64,000 nt of DNA, from positions 111,684 to 175,683 of the forward strand of contig JAXLYR010000017.1 in the NCBI GenBank assembly GCA_046351325.1, given 5' to 3'. Under the pieces are notes generated by a model, which was not told where the DNA came from, did no database searches, and worked only from the letters and a program-made list of their open reading frames with translations. This DNA is from Xiheicaenibacterium sp046351325. GTDB lineage: Bacteria; Myxococcota_A; Polyangia; Polyangiales; Polyangiaceae. The translations under genes and the position numbers were made by a program. Shown here in pieces: positions 18,509 to 26,521 of this stretch (the stretch's first letter is position 1; every line of letters begins with the position of its first letter).

Positions 18509-19137
18509 AACCCGATAACGAGTGGGACACTTGGGCAGCGGACTTCCGCCACGCGCCGGCAGCGACGACTCACCCGGATGTCGCGACGATCTGCGCGCGG
18601 GCTACGCGTGACTCGCTGCTCCTCTATCTGAAGACTGGATACGAGCTCGCGGCGCTCGCGGGCTCGACGGTGCTGCTCGCCGTGCTGAGCGCGAAGGTCC
18701 GCTCGCTTTGGCCGTTTGCGTCCGTCGTCAGCGTCATCAACGTGTTCCTCGCGTGGCAGACGCTGCGCGCGCGGAGCGGCACGTTCCGCTCGCTCGGCTC
18801 GCACGTCGCGGCCTTCGTAGAGCTCGCGGTTCGCCGCAAGCGCGCCGACGTGAAGCTCGTCGAGGTCGGCCGCATCGTCTACGCGGTCCTCGTATTGGCG
18901 TTCGCGGCCTGGCTGCCATTCCACATCGCCACGATGCCGGACCCGCTCGCCGGGACGTGGCTCGCGGTGCCCACGCGCATGGCTTTCGCGATTGTAAGCT
19001 TGTCCGCGGTAGCCTACTATCTGAACTACTCGGTGCGGCGGGAGCGGGCGAAGCTCGCGCGCCTCCTCGAGGTGCAATCGAGCCTGCAATCGAGCCCCGA
19101 GGAGGCTGCGGAGCGACAGCCTCCAGTCCCGCTGTGA
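18505..19137 (+). CDS. Membrane protein coupled to ECF sigma (candidate anti-sigma)
   Basis: 210 residues, beginning within the sigma-factor stop (ATGA) behind a strong GGAGG. A soluble N-terminus of about 40 residues (WDTWAADFRHAP) precedes about four hydrophobic segments, among them LAALAGSTVLLAVLSA, VYAVLVLAFAAWLPFHI and MAFAIVSLSAVAYYLNY. No zinc-binding HxxxCxxC anti-sigma motif is present, so it is not a ZAS-type factor. Coupling and topology still make an anti-sigma or signal-receiving role the natural guess. The C-terminal 30 residues are charged and probably cytoplasmic. Confidence 0.8.
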   Translation: MKPDNEWDTWAADFRHAPAATTHPDVATICARATRDSLLLYLKTGYELAALAGSTVLLAVLSAKVRSLWPFASVVSVINVFLAWQTLRARSGTFRSLGSHVAAFVELAVRRKRADVKLVEVGRIVYAVLVLAFAAWLPFHIATMPDPLAGTWLAVPTRMAFAIVSLSAVAYYLNYSVRRERAKLARLLEVQSSLQSSPEEAAERQPPVPL

Positions 19138-19150
19138 GGGCTGCTAACGG

Positions 19151-20107
19151 CTAGTTCTCGACGCAGGCTGGCTCGCCAGCTACGCCACTATCGCACGAGA
19201 ATCCGCTCGGGCAGCTGCCGTCCGCACCACACGGCTGGTAACACCAGTGTCCAGTCCCGCCGAGCATCATACCGGCCGGGCAGGAGACCATCGCCGAGGG
19301 CTCGCCCCACGCGCACTCCTTCAGCATTTCGCAGTCATACCCGTAGGTCGACTTGCAATATGGATTGAAGGACAAGAAGTCGCACGTGACGCCGATCATG
19401 CCCTTGTCCTCGAGCTCTTTTGCGCACGCGCAGATCTTCGGGTCCAGGCTCGTACCGTCGAGCGGTGACTTCGCGCCCTCGAACGTCCCGAGGATCTCGG
19501 GCATCGGCGCGCCCTTCGGCCATTTGAGGTTCAGCGGGTGGGTCTTGTCCGTCCAGACGAAGGTCAGCGTCGCGTCGATCCCCTCCACATAGGGGATTAC
19601 CAAGCTCAATATCCCTTCAACGGCGAGGATGTACTGCTCGCGAACGCCCTTGCCCGGCACGATGCTGCGCGGCGTCCCGCCCGTATCGTTCTTGCCTTTG
19701 CACGAGACTCGCAAGTACTCGCGGAGCATCTTCGTCTCGCAGCCGAGGGCCGAAGAGCCTTTGACGGTGACTTCCTTTTTGAGGGCGTCCCACTCCTCGA
19801 CGGTCGGCACTGGAGTCCTGCCGGGGGGCAACTGCACTGCGCTCGCCGAGGTCGGCGGCGCGCTGCTCGCCGTCGCCGAGGCCGGCGCGCTCGCTGGAGG
19901 CGGGGCGCTCGGGGCTGGCAGAGAGCCGCTGAGGCCCGTCTTCTCCGGGCCTTTTGCGCTGGAGGCTGTCGTCGCGCTGCCCGACTTGCCCGCGCTGCTC
20001 GTCGACTTGTTCGCGGCCGACGAGGACCCGCTCGAGCTCGACTTGTCACCCCCACAGCCGACGGCGATGGTGAGGACTGCTGCGATGATTTGGATATTGG
20101 TGCGCAC
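19151..20107 (-). CDS. Cys-rich lipoprotein with Ser/Ala/Pro linker
   Basis: 318 residues from a GTG start that gives a clean signal, IQIIAAVLTIAVGC (lipobox AVGC). The frame is open further upstream but reads as non-coding. A roughly 90-residue linker of Ser, Ala, Pro and Lys follows. The mature domain contains a central region (EEWDALKKEVTVKG, YILAVEGILSLVIPYVEG) and a C-terminal block of more than ten cysteines (CACAKEL, CYQPCGADGSCPSGFSC) that resembles small disulfide-rich EGF-like modules. Its function is unknown. It converges on the ECF sigma operon, with 13 bases between stops. Confidence 0.8.
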   Translation of the reverse strand: MRTNIQIIAAVLTIAVGCGGDKSSSSGSSSAANKSTSSAGKSGSATTASSAKGPEKTGLSGSLPAPSAPPPASAPASATASSAPPTSASAVQLPPGRTPVPTVEEWDALKKEVTVKGSSALGCETKMLREYLRVSCKGKNDTGGTPRSIVPGKGVREQYILAVEGILSLVIPYVEGIDATLTFVWTDKTHPLNLKWPKGAPMPEILGTFEGAKSPLDGTSLDPKICACAKELEDKGMIGVTCDFLSFNPYCKSTYGYDCEMLKECAWGEPSAMVSCPAGMMLGGTGHWCYQPCGADGSCPSGFSCDSGVAGEPACVEN

Positions 20108-20213
20108 GGCGCCGACCGTATCAAGCGCGCTTCGATAAGCACAGACGGTTCTCGTGATCTGTGCTGCCCGCGAGCCGCGAGCTCTGTACCTGGTTCGTAG
20201 CGGAACCGAGGAC

Positions 20214-21161
20214 ATGCTGTTCGCCATGCAGCTACGAGCCTCCAATCGATGGACCCTTGTCGCGCTCGCGACCGTGTATGTGATTTGGAGCTCAACCTAT
20301 CTCGCGATGCGCTGGATGGTCGAGGCTCTGCCCCCGCTGCTCGCTGCTGGCGCTCGCTTCACGCTCGCGGGCGGCGCGCTGTATATCGGTGTTCGGGCGC
20401 TCGGTCACAGGGCGCCGACCAAGCGCGAGTGGCTCGCGAGCCTGCCCACCGGCGCTGCCCTCTTCGTCGTCGGTAACGGCTTCGTGGCGATCGCCGAGCG
20501 CGAGGTCTCTTCGGGGTTGGCGTCGGTCGTCTGCGGCACGATGCCGCTCGTGCTCGCGAGCCTGCACGCCCTTTGGGGCGAGCGGCCCACCGGCCGAGAC
20601 CTCGGGGGCATGGCGCTCGGCCTCGCGGGCGTGGTCGTTATTGCCTATTCGGAGCTCCGAGGAGCGTCGGGCAACGCGCGCCTGCTCTTGTTCGCGCCGC
20701 TCGGTTGGGCACTCGGGAGCTTGCTCGCCCGCAAGCTGCGACAGGCGCCAGGTATGACGGGCGCCGCGACCCAAATGCTCTCGGGTGGTGTGCTGGCGTT
20801 CGTCGCCGGCGCCGCAACAGGCGAACACTTGCCGGCTGGTCCAGTCGCTCCGCGCGCCATCCTCGCGTTCGCGTTCCTCGTCGTTTTCGGGTCGCTCGTC
20901 GCTTACAGCGCTTATCACTATCTCCTTTCTCACGCGCGCCCCGCGCTGGCGACCAGTTACGCGTATGTCAATCCGCTCCTCGCGGTGCTGCTCGGGGTCC
21001 TCCTCGGTGGCGAGCGGTTTCGCTCGGAGCTCATCGTCGGAGGGGGACTGGTCGTCTCGGGCGTCTTCGTCGTAGCGCGGGGCTCCAGTCGGCCGCGACC
21101 TCGAAGCGAGCTCGCTGTGGAGTCGACCCCGCTCGTGAGGGGCGGGCCTGACCCTGTATAA
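20214..21161 (+). CDS. EamA/DMT-family exporter
   Basis: 315 residues with ten predicted TM helices in two five-helix EamA repeats. The first helix is TLVALATVYVIWSSTYLAM, with the WSSTYLAMRW motif typical of YedA/RhaT-like members. The second repeat ends with YAYVNPLLAVLLGVLLGGE, the conserved P-x-A-x2-G-x3-GE signature near the last helix. Family members export amino acids or other small metabolites; the substrate is not predictable. Two ATG codons four apart could start translation, and the first is used here. A lipoprotein gene begins 9 bases after its stop. Confidence 0.9.
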   Translation: MLFAMQLRASNRWTLVALATVYVIWSSTYLAMRWMVEALPPLLAAGARFTLAGGALYIGVRALGHRAPTKREWLASLPTGAALFVVGNGFVAIAEREVSSGLASVVCGTMPLVLASLHALWGERPTGRDLGGMALGLAGVVVIAYSELRGASGNARLLLFAPLGWALGSLLARKLRQAPGMTGAATQMLSGGVLAFVAGAATGEHLPAGPVAPRAILAFAFLVVFGSLVAYSAYHYLLSHARPALATSYAYVNPLLAVLLGVLLGGERFRSELIVGGGLVVSGVFVVARGSSRPRPRSELAVESTPLVRGGPDPV

Positions 21162-21170
21162 GAGTCCTCG

Positions 21171-21833
21171 ATGAGGCAGAGACGCACCCACGGCACGCTG
21201 GCAGCGCTCGTGCTCACCGCTTGTGCAGCTCAGCCCCGCGACACGAGCGCGAACATCGACGTGGCGCCGGCCTCGAACACGGTAGAATCCAAGGATCCGC
21301 CGCGACGCATCTGTGAGTCTTCCACCTGGGAGGACCTGCGCCGCGGCGACCTCGCGCGCCTCGAGCGGCTGGTCGTCTTCGACGCGTGGTATGGCCTCGG
21401 CACCTCTTACGAGCTCTCTGCGCGGCTCGATCGTTTTGGGGACAAACTAGCTGCGTCGATGACCCTCAAGGTCATGCCTTACGACGACGGCTCTCTGCCA
21501 CCCGTCACGAGATTCGATGCTTGGGACGACGAGCTCCCGCTAGCGACGATCGAACCTCTCCTCGACACTGTCGCGAAGGCGCGGCTCGATCCGACCGACG
21601 GGAACGTCGAGCTCGCGGGCTTGGACGACTCACCGACCTCCGAGCTCACCGTCACCTTCGGGGACAAGGGCCCGCCCGTATTCTTGAGTTCGAGCTCGGC
21701 GCGCCGCTTCGCCGTCCAACTCGAGCGCCGCTTCCGCCTCGAGACGCCGGACAATCGCCTCTATACTGGCTTCCGCGAGCTCGTCACGCGGCTCGGGCTC
21801 GAGGCCCATTTGAAGCCGCTCGAGCGCCCCTGA
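21171..21833 (+). CDS. Lipoprotein, unknown function
   Basis: 220 residues. The N-terminus RTHGTLAALVLTACAAQP gives a signal with lipobox LTAC (Cys18). The mature protein is an acidic globular region of about 180 residues with one early Cys (RRICESSTW) and alternating strands (LERLVVFDAWYGLGTSYEL, SELTVTFGDKGPPVFL). I do not recognise a family. The 9-base gap to the EamA exporter suggests co-transcription, which may be incidental. It converges on a secreted protein gene 22 bases away. Confidence 0.75.
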   Translation: MRQRRTHGTLAALVLTACAAQPRDTSANIDVAPASNTVESKDPPRRICESSTWEDLRRGDLARLERLVVFDAWYGLGTSYELSARLDRFGDKLAASMTLKVMPYDDGSLPPVTRFDAWDDELPLATIEPLLDTVAKARLDPTDGNVELAGLDDSPTSELTVTFGDKGPPVFLSSSSARRFAVQLERRFRLETPDNRLYTGFRELVTRLGLEAHLKPLERP

Positions 21834-21855
21834 GCCGAGCGCGGATACGCCGCAG

Positions 21856-22698
21856 TCAGTTCGGCGCGAAGATGCGGCCGGCGACGCTCGCCTCGATGCT
21901 CTGCCAGCGCGCGTAGGCCTGTACCGTCTTGTCGCGGAGCGTCTTCTTCGACGCGTTGTCACCGAGCGCGAGGGCGATGGCGTCGACGACGTAGCCCTCG
22001 GGGGCCATGAGGTCGCGCGTGAGGAGCAAGGGTGAAGAGCCACGCGCCGCGAGCGGTTCGCTGAAATAGTCCTTCGAGTCACAGGCCATTACGAAGCTCG
22101 GCAGCGGCGCCCCGGCGCCCGTTTGTTCGGGCGCTGTCTTGCCATCCATCATGCGGTTGTGTCCCGCGTAACCGACGACGTCGACCTGATAAGTTACATC
22201 ATTGTCACCGACATGCAGCGTGAGTCGATTGCCGCCCTCGGCCTCGCGGTAGAAGTCGTCGATCGCCTGGTCGATCTGGCTGCCGTGGTAAGCATCGAAC
22301 ACCACGACGAGTTCGACCTGCTCGTCCAAGCCCCACGGCGCGCCGGCTACGCTCTTGTGGAACGCAGCGCGCTCCAGCACGACCTCACCCTTGGTCTCCA
22401 GCGCGAGGCTCGTGAAGGTGCTGGCCTTGCGTGAGAAGAACCGCTTCTGTCCGAAGATGGCCCCCCAATAGAGGTTGTGCTCGAGGTTGGCGGGCTCGCC
22501 GGCCAGTGTACTGCCACAGTTCACTTGGTCGTTGCTGCACAATGGTACGTAGACATGTACGACGAGCTGCTTCTCCGAATGGACTCTCGTGTACGTCGGC
22601 GAATCGGCGGGAGCCCACGGAGCCTCCCCGGCGTGCGTCGAGAACGCGGTGAAGAGACCCACCGACAAGACCGCGGCGGACAGCGCGTGCCGTTGCAT
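21856..22698 (-). CDS. Secreted protein with His/Cys motif (possible caspase-like fold)
   Basis: 280 residues from an ATG that gives a Sec signal (HALSAAVLSVGLFTAFSTHA) with no lipobox. No family is recognised with confidence. Two segments stand out: VDVVGYAGHNRMMDG and, about 30 residues later, SFVMACDSKDYF. Each sits at the end of a predicted hydrophobic strand. A strand-His followed by a strand-Cys is the catalytic layout of clan CD (caspase/gingipain-like) proteases, so such a fold is worth considering. An early Cys pair (PLCSNDQVNC) may form a disulfide. It is divergent from the patatin gene, with about 100 bases between starts. Confidence 0.72.
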   Translation of the reverse strand: MQRHALSAAVLSVGLFTAFSTHAGEAPWAPADSPTYTRVHSEKQLVVHVYVPLCSNDQVNCGSTLAGEPANLEHNLYWGAIFGQKRFFSRKASTFTSLALETKGEVVLERAAFHKSVAGAPWGLDEQVELVVVFDAYHGSQIDQAIDDFYREAEGGNRLTLHVGDNDVTYQVDVVGYAGHNRMMDGKTAPEQTGAGAPLPSFVMACDSKDYFSEPLAARGSSPLLLTRDLMAPEGYVVDAIALALGDNASKKTLRDKTVQAYARWQSIEASVAGRIFAPN

Positions 22699-22797
22699 GG
22701 CCAGGAGTCTAGCGCGCGCCCTCGGACGGGCCAGGCTGAACCCGGCGAATCGCGCGAAGGTTGGACGCCAGAACTCGCACCCACTAGAGGCTCGGGC

Positions 22798-23688
22798 GTG
22801 ACTGCTGCCTTCGAGAATCTCGCTGACGCGCTTGCCGGGCGGAGATTCGGTCTCGTGCTCTCTGCCGGGTATTTCGGTTTCTTCGGTCACGCGGGGCTGG
22901 TCGCGGCCCTCGAGGACGCCGCGCTCGCGCCCGCCGCGTGGGCCGGAACCAGCGCCGGCGCGCTCGTCGCGGCGATGGGCGCGGCCGGGATGAGCGCCGC
23001 TCGAATGGCGGCTCTGATGGGCGCCATCAAGCGCGAGGACTTCTGGGATCCAGCGCCCGTCTCGGCGATTTGGGATCTCGTGCGCGGTCGCGGTGCGACT
23101 GGCCTCTTACAAGGCCGTCGCTTCCGCGCTTTGCTCGAACGCCATTTGCCAGTAACCCATATCGAGCAATGTCCGGCGCCGCTCGTCATCGTGACGAGCG
23201 ACGTCACTGCGGCTGCGCCTCGCGTCCATGTGACTGGATCTCTCAGCAGCACCATCCACGCGAGCTGTGCTTATCCAGGCCTCTTCAGGACAGTCGACGA
23301 CGCGGGCGGCGCGCAGCTTTGGGATGGTGGCTTGATCGACAAGGCTCCAATCGTCGCGCTCACCGACCATGTCCAGGGGCTCGAGGCATTGGTCGTCATG
23401 TACTTGCCTAGCGACACCAAGGCCACGGCCCAGCGCAGCCCGCGCCGGCACGGTTATGTCGGCGGTCTCGCGCAGGGCCTCGCGGCGGTGCGGCACGAAC
23501 ACTATGTGCTTCAAGCGCGCCTCGCCGAGGCCCGCGGGATTCCCGTCTACGAGCTCAGCCCGACGCTCACGCAGCTCGGGCCGACTCGCCTCGAGTTGGG
23601 CAGTCGCGCCCTGGAGGAGGCCAGGTCCTTTGCAGCGCGTGTCCTCTCCGAGCCCGCGCTCGCGGCCCGCCCATACAAGACCGCGTGA
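22798..23688 (+). CDS. Patatin-like phospholipase
   Basis: 296 residues from a GTG start. The active-site Ser is in the elbow AGTSAGALVAAMG (GxSxG), and the partner Asp is in LWDGGLIDKAP (DGG). The oxyanion region is LSAGYFGFFGHAG, a departure from the common GGG(A/V)xG(A/S) form. There is no signal peptide, so the protein is cytoplasmic or exported by a non-Sec route. Patatins hydrolyse acyl chains from phospholipids. It overlaps nothing upstream and its stop is 1 base from a converging lipoprotein stop. Confidence 0.88.
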   Translation: MTAAFENLADALAGRRFGLVLSAGYFGFFGHAGLVAALEDAALAPAAWAGTSAGALVAAMGAAGMSAARMAALMGAIKREDFWDPAPVSAIWDLVRGRGATGLLQGRRFRALLERHLPVTHIEQCPAPLVIVTSDVTAAAPRVHVTGSLSSTIHASCAYPGLFRTVDDAGGAQLWDGGLIDKAPIVALTDHVQGLEALVVMYLPSDTKATAQRSPRRHGYVGGLAQGLAAVRHEHYVLQARLAEARGIPVYELSPTLTQLGPTRLELGSRALEEARSFAARVLSEPALAARPYKTA

Positions 23689-23689
23689 C

Positions 23690-24166
23690 CTATTTCTTGT
23701 CAGCGCCGAGCTCGAGGGTGGCGATGCAAGTCACGTCGAGATCGACGCTCACCTTCGCGATCGCGTCGGCGATGCAGCGAGCAACTTCGGGGCTGCTCGC
23801 GTCCGCGACCCGAATGTCGGACGTCTTCTTCTCTTTTGACGTCCAGTGAACACGGGGGTTCTCGGGCTTCTTTACACAGGCCTCCAGCGCGTCTTTCTGC
23901 GTCGACAGCCCTGCCACATTACCCACCATGGTGAGCGCGTTCCCCGAGCCGCTGCACATGAGTTGTTTTGCGCTGAGGCCGTTGCCGGTCACGCCCCCCA
24001 TGGTGACACTCGCGTTATCGATCTTTTCCGGCACATTGGATGGCGGCGGTTGGACCTTGTTTTCGGCGCTCTGTCCGCTGCTCGACTTCGACGATGAGCC
24101 TGATTTGTCACCACAGCCTGCGAGCAATGGCAGGGTGATAGCGACGAGTGCGATCTTGGGTCTCAT
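23690..24166 (-). CDS. Small lipoprotein, unknown function
   Basis: 158 residues with a canonical signal, LVAITLPLLAGC (Cys18), then a Ser/Lys-rich linker. The mature domain of about 110 residues has two or more cysteine pairs (LMCSGSGN, EACVKKPEN, ARCIADAIA, VTCIATLEL) and a motif PENPRVHWTS. The later Cys residues look regularly spaced, as in the AgmX/PglI-type C-terminal half-domains of this window, but the similarity is weak. The final strand SVDLDVTCIATLEL fits a small alpha/beta sandwich. I cannot assign a function. Confidence 0.75.
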   Translation of the reverse strand: MRPKIALVAITLPLLAGCGDKSGSSSKSSSGQSAENKVQPPPSNVPEKIDNASVTMGGVTGNGLSAKQLMCSGSGNALTMVGNVAGLSTQKDALEACVKKPENPRVHWTSKEKKTSDIRVADASSPEVARCIADAIAKVSVDLDVTCIATLELGADKK

Positions 24167-24301
24167 TCAGCACCTTCTGCGGTCTGAGGGGAGTGGTGGA
24201 CCAAGCAAGGCCGGGTCGCGGCAGCCATGCTCCACGAATCGGGGCCTCGTCGTCTACCCTGCCTCATGGTCGCCGTCGGCGGAGTCGCCTATAGCTCTCG
24301 G

Positions 24302-24973
24302 ATGGCCGAGCTCCGCGTCCAGTTCTACTTCGATTTCATTTCGCCGTATGCGTACCTCGCGTGGACCCGAATCCACGCCGTCGCGGCGCGAGCTGGCGCG
24401 GAGGTCGAGCCAATCCCTATCCTGTTTGCAGGCTTGCTCGAGGCGCACGGCACCAAAGGCCCAGCGGAGGTCCCGGCGAAGCGAGCCTATCTGTTCAAAG
24501 ACGTCTATCGAACCGCGCGCGTCTTCGGCGTGCCCTTCGACCTGCCGCCGGCGCACCCATTCAATCCGCTCCTCGCGCTGCGCGTCGCGAGCGCGCCGAG
24601 CGCGGCCCCAGCGAAGCGAGCGCTCATCGACGCCCTCTTCAGCGCGGTTTGGGGTGAGCGCGGCGGTGGCGTGACGGACCCTGCAAACGTCGCCGCGCTC
24701 GTCGAGGGCGTCGGGCTCGACCCCAAGACGCTGCTCGATGAAGCGGCACAATCAGCGACCAAAGAGCTCCTCCGTCGTCGCACCCGCGAGGCCATCGAGG
24801 CCGGGATCTTCGGTGTCCCGACGACCGTGGTGAACGGCGAGATCTTTTGGGGGGTCGATTCCCTCGGGCACGCCGAGCGCGCCATGCGAGGTGAAGATCC
24901 GATCGAGCCAGCGCTCGTCGAGCGCTTCGCCAACCTCCCCACGCAGGCCGTGCGACCCGGCGCTGTCAGGTGA
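24302..24973 (+). CDS. DsbA-fold 2-hydroxychromene-2-carboxylate isomerase-like protein
   Basis: 223 residues. The N-terminus VQFYFDFISPYAYLAW carries the Ser-Pro of HCCA isomerases in place of a DsbA CxxC; this Ser binds the glutathione thiol in characterised kappa-GST relatives. The C-terminal region GIFGVPTTVVNGEIFWGVDSL is the second hallmark, with the cis-Pro loop GVPT. Relatives isomerise aromatic intermediates or act as kappa-class glutathione transferases. The natural substrate here is unknown, as no aromatic-degradation genes lie nearby. Its last 8 bases overlap the end of the converging ADP-ribosylglycohydrolase gene. Confidence 0.88.
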   Translation: MAELRVQFYFDFISPYAYLAWTRIHAVAARAGAEVEPIPILFAGLLEAHGTKGPAEVPAKRAYLFKDVYRTARVFGVPFDLPPAHPFNPLLALRVASAPSAAPAKRALIDALFSAVWGERGGGVTDPANVAALVEGVGLDPKTLLDEAAQSATKELLRRRTREAIEAGIFGVPTTVVNGEIFWGVDSLGHAERAMRGEDPIEPALVERFANLPTQAVRPGAVR

Positions 24974-25907
24974 GCTTGCTCTTCGCCATGACCTCGAGGG
25001 ATTCACGGCGCGCGTGCCAGGCTGCGGGGATGGTGCAATGAGGGCTCGCGGTCAGGATGCCGCAGACGATCGCGCAGGTCGTGTCTCGGTCCCCGAGACC
25101 GGCGAGCGTGTACCAAAAGGCCTCCTCGAACGTCGCGCCCGTGACGAAATGACGAATCGCCGAATAGACGGTAAAGGGCGCGGTGTCTTGAGAGACGATC
25201 TGCGAGCCGTTGCCGAGCAATTCGGTCGCTGCGTCCACCGCGGCGTCCAGAGCAAGCTCTCGCGCGGCCTCGAGGCCCTGTCGAGTTGCTGACGGTGGTG
25301 TAACCGCGAGCACGGCGTCGAAGGCGACGCGCGCCGCGACCGCTGGCTCGCTGACCGGTCGATCGCTGACTGCGATGTAAGCGGCCGCCGCCGCGACCGC
25401 GATCGCGCCGGCTTGCCCCTCGAGGTGGGCGTGGGTGACGATCGCCGAGCGGCGAGCCTGGTCTGCGGCCTCCGCCAAATCCCCGGCGAAGTAAGCGCCA
25501 ATGGGCGCAGCGCGCATCGCGCCACCGTTGCCCATCGAGCCCTCGCCGCCGAAGGCGTCGCGCGCGACGACCGCCCACGGCTGCCCGGCGCCGATCAGGC
25601 TCAAGATCCGATGCGCGCCGCCGCCGTAGCCGCGATCGGGGTCCAGTCGATAGCGCGCGGCGAAGAGCTGCGCGAGCCGATCCTCGTCGATGGAGCCGCG
25701 CTCCTCGAGGACGTCGACGATCGACATCGCCATAACGGTGTCATCGGTATAACGCCACGTGCCACTCGGCGTCGCGCGGGCGGCGATGAGCCCGTCGACG
25801 ACGTGGGGATGCAGGAAATACTCGTCGCCCAGCGCGTCCCCGAGCGCGAGCCCCTCGAGGGAGCGCTTGGCGCGGGCGAGCCGATCGGCGGAGGTCAAGA
25901 TTGCCAT
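24966..25907 (-). CDS. ADP-ribosylglycohydrolase family protein
   Basis: 313 residues of the DraG/ADPRH fold. The magnesium-binding motifs are present: GLALGDALGDEYF at the N-terminus, RYTDDTVMAMS (TDDT) and, near the C-terminus, GLGDRDTTCAIVCGI, matching the family GxDxDTxA motif with Arg in the variable position. GSMGNGGAMRAAPIGAYF is the second substrate loop. Such enzymes remove ADP-ribose from proteins or nucleic acids. No ADP-ribosyltransferase gene is adjacent. The ATG chosen gives the usual family length; sequence upstream of it in the same frame is not conserved. Confidence 0.9.
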   Translation of the reverse strand: MAILTSADRLARAKRSLEGLALGDALGDEYFLHPHVVDGLIAARATPSGTWRYTDDTVMAMSIVDVLEERGSIDEDRLAQLFAARYRLDPDRGYGGGAHRILSLIGAGQPWAVVARDAFGGEGSMGNGGAMRAAPIGAYFAGDLAEAADQARRSAIVTHAHLEGQAGAIAVAAAAAYIAVSDRPVSEPAVAARVAFDAVLAVTPPSATRQGLEAARELALDAAVDAATELLGNGSQIVSQDTAPFTVYSAIRHFVTGATFEEAFWYTLAGLGDRDTTCAIVCGILTASPHCTIPAAWHARRESLEVMAKSKLT

Positions 25908-25942
25908 TGAAGATTGGATAGCACGCTGCCCTCTTTGCGCTC

Positions 25943-26305
25943 TCAATCCCAGTCGTCGTCGAGGTCGTCGTCGTCGTCGCCGCACGACTGCTCCATTGCG
26001 TCGAAGAGCGGCAAACAAGACACGAGGTCCGTGGCGGGGCTGTCTTCGAGCGCGCTGCACGAGAGCGTCGAGATCGCGGCGCGGCACTCTTCGAGATCCG
26101 CGCGAGGCTCGCAGCTGAGCCCGGTGTCGCAGACCGACGCCCCACAGACCAGGTCCTCGGCGAGGGGCTCGAGCCCACACGACGCGCGAGCGTCATTGAT
26201 GGTTCGGGTGAGCGAGTCGCAAATCTCCGACGGAGCCGCCGAGTCGTCGGGGCAGCTGCACCCTGAAATCGTAAAGACGGTAAGGACCAAGAGGAGGCGT
26301 GTCAT
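25943..26305 (-). CDS. Small Cys-rich lipoprotein with acidic tail
   Basis: 120 residues. The signal RLLLVLTVFTISGC ends in a lipobox (SGC) and is followed by about ten cysteines spread over 90 residues. The C-terminus is an acidic run, CGDDDDDLDDDWD. Regular Cys spacing implies a small disulfide-bonded surface protein, and the Asp tail could bind calcium. No family is recognised. It lies 35 bases from the ADP-ribosylglycohydrolase start and reads toward it, so the two may be one transcript. Confidence 0.75.
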   Translation of the reverse strand: MTRLLLVLTVFTISGCSCPDDSAAPSEICDSLTRTINDARASCGLEPLAEDLVCGASVCDTGLSCEPRADLEECRAAISTLSCSALEDSPATDLVSCLPLFDAMEQSCGDDDDDLDDDWD

Positions 26306-26456
26306 GTCGTCGTCGTCGGGAAAAAGCAGAACGCGTGCCCGCGCCCGTGGCCGCGAGATCCCGCGGCACCGAAAGAGGCTGCTCACTCATCGCGCAGTCG
26401 GCTGAGCAGAAGACGCGCAGCGCTGCGCAGCGCAGCTCGCGCAGCTGACGCACAAA

Positions 26457-26489
26457 GAAAAAAGAGGAGGGTCGCCCCCCCTCTCTTCC
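26457..26489 (-). terminator. Rho-independent terminator-like hairpin after the beta-oxidation operon
   Basis: Read on the minus strand, downstream of the thiolase stop, the sequence is a G-rich arm (GAGAGGGGGGG), a short loop and a C-rich arm (CCCTCCTC) followed by TTTTTT. The stem has one bulge. This is the only clear stem plus T-tract I found in the window. Confidence 0.6.
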
Positions 26490-26521
26490 TCTCTGTTCGG
26501 TCGCCTCTTGTTACAGAGCTG

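Noticed and set aside
26415..26428. 14-bp perfect palindrome GCGCAGCGCTGCGC in a GCGCAGC-rich stretch
   Set aside because: Local composition alone makes such palindromes likely; no position-specific role is evident.
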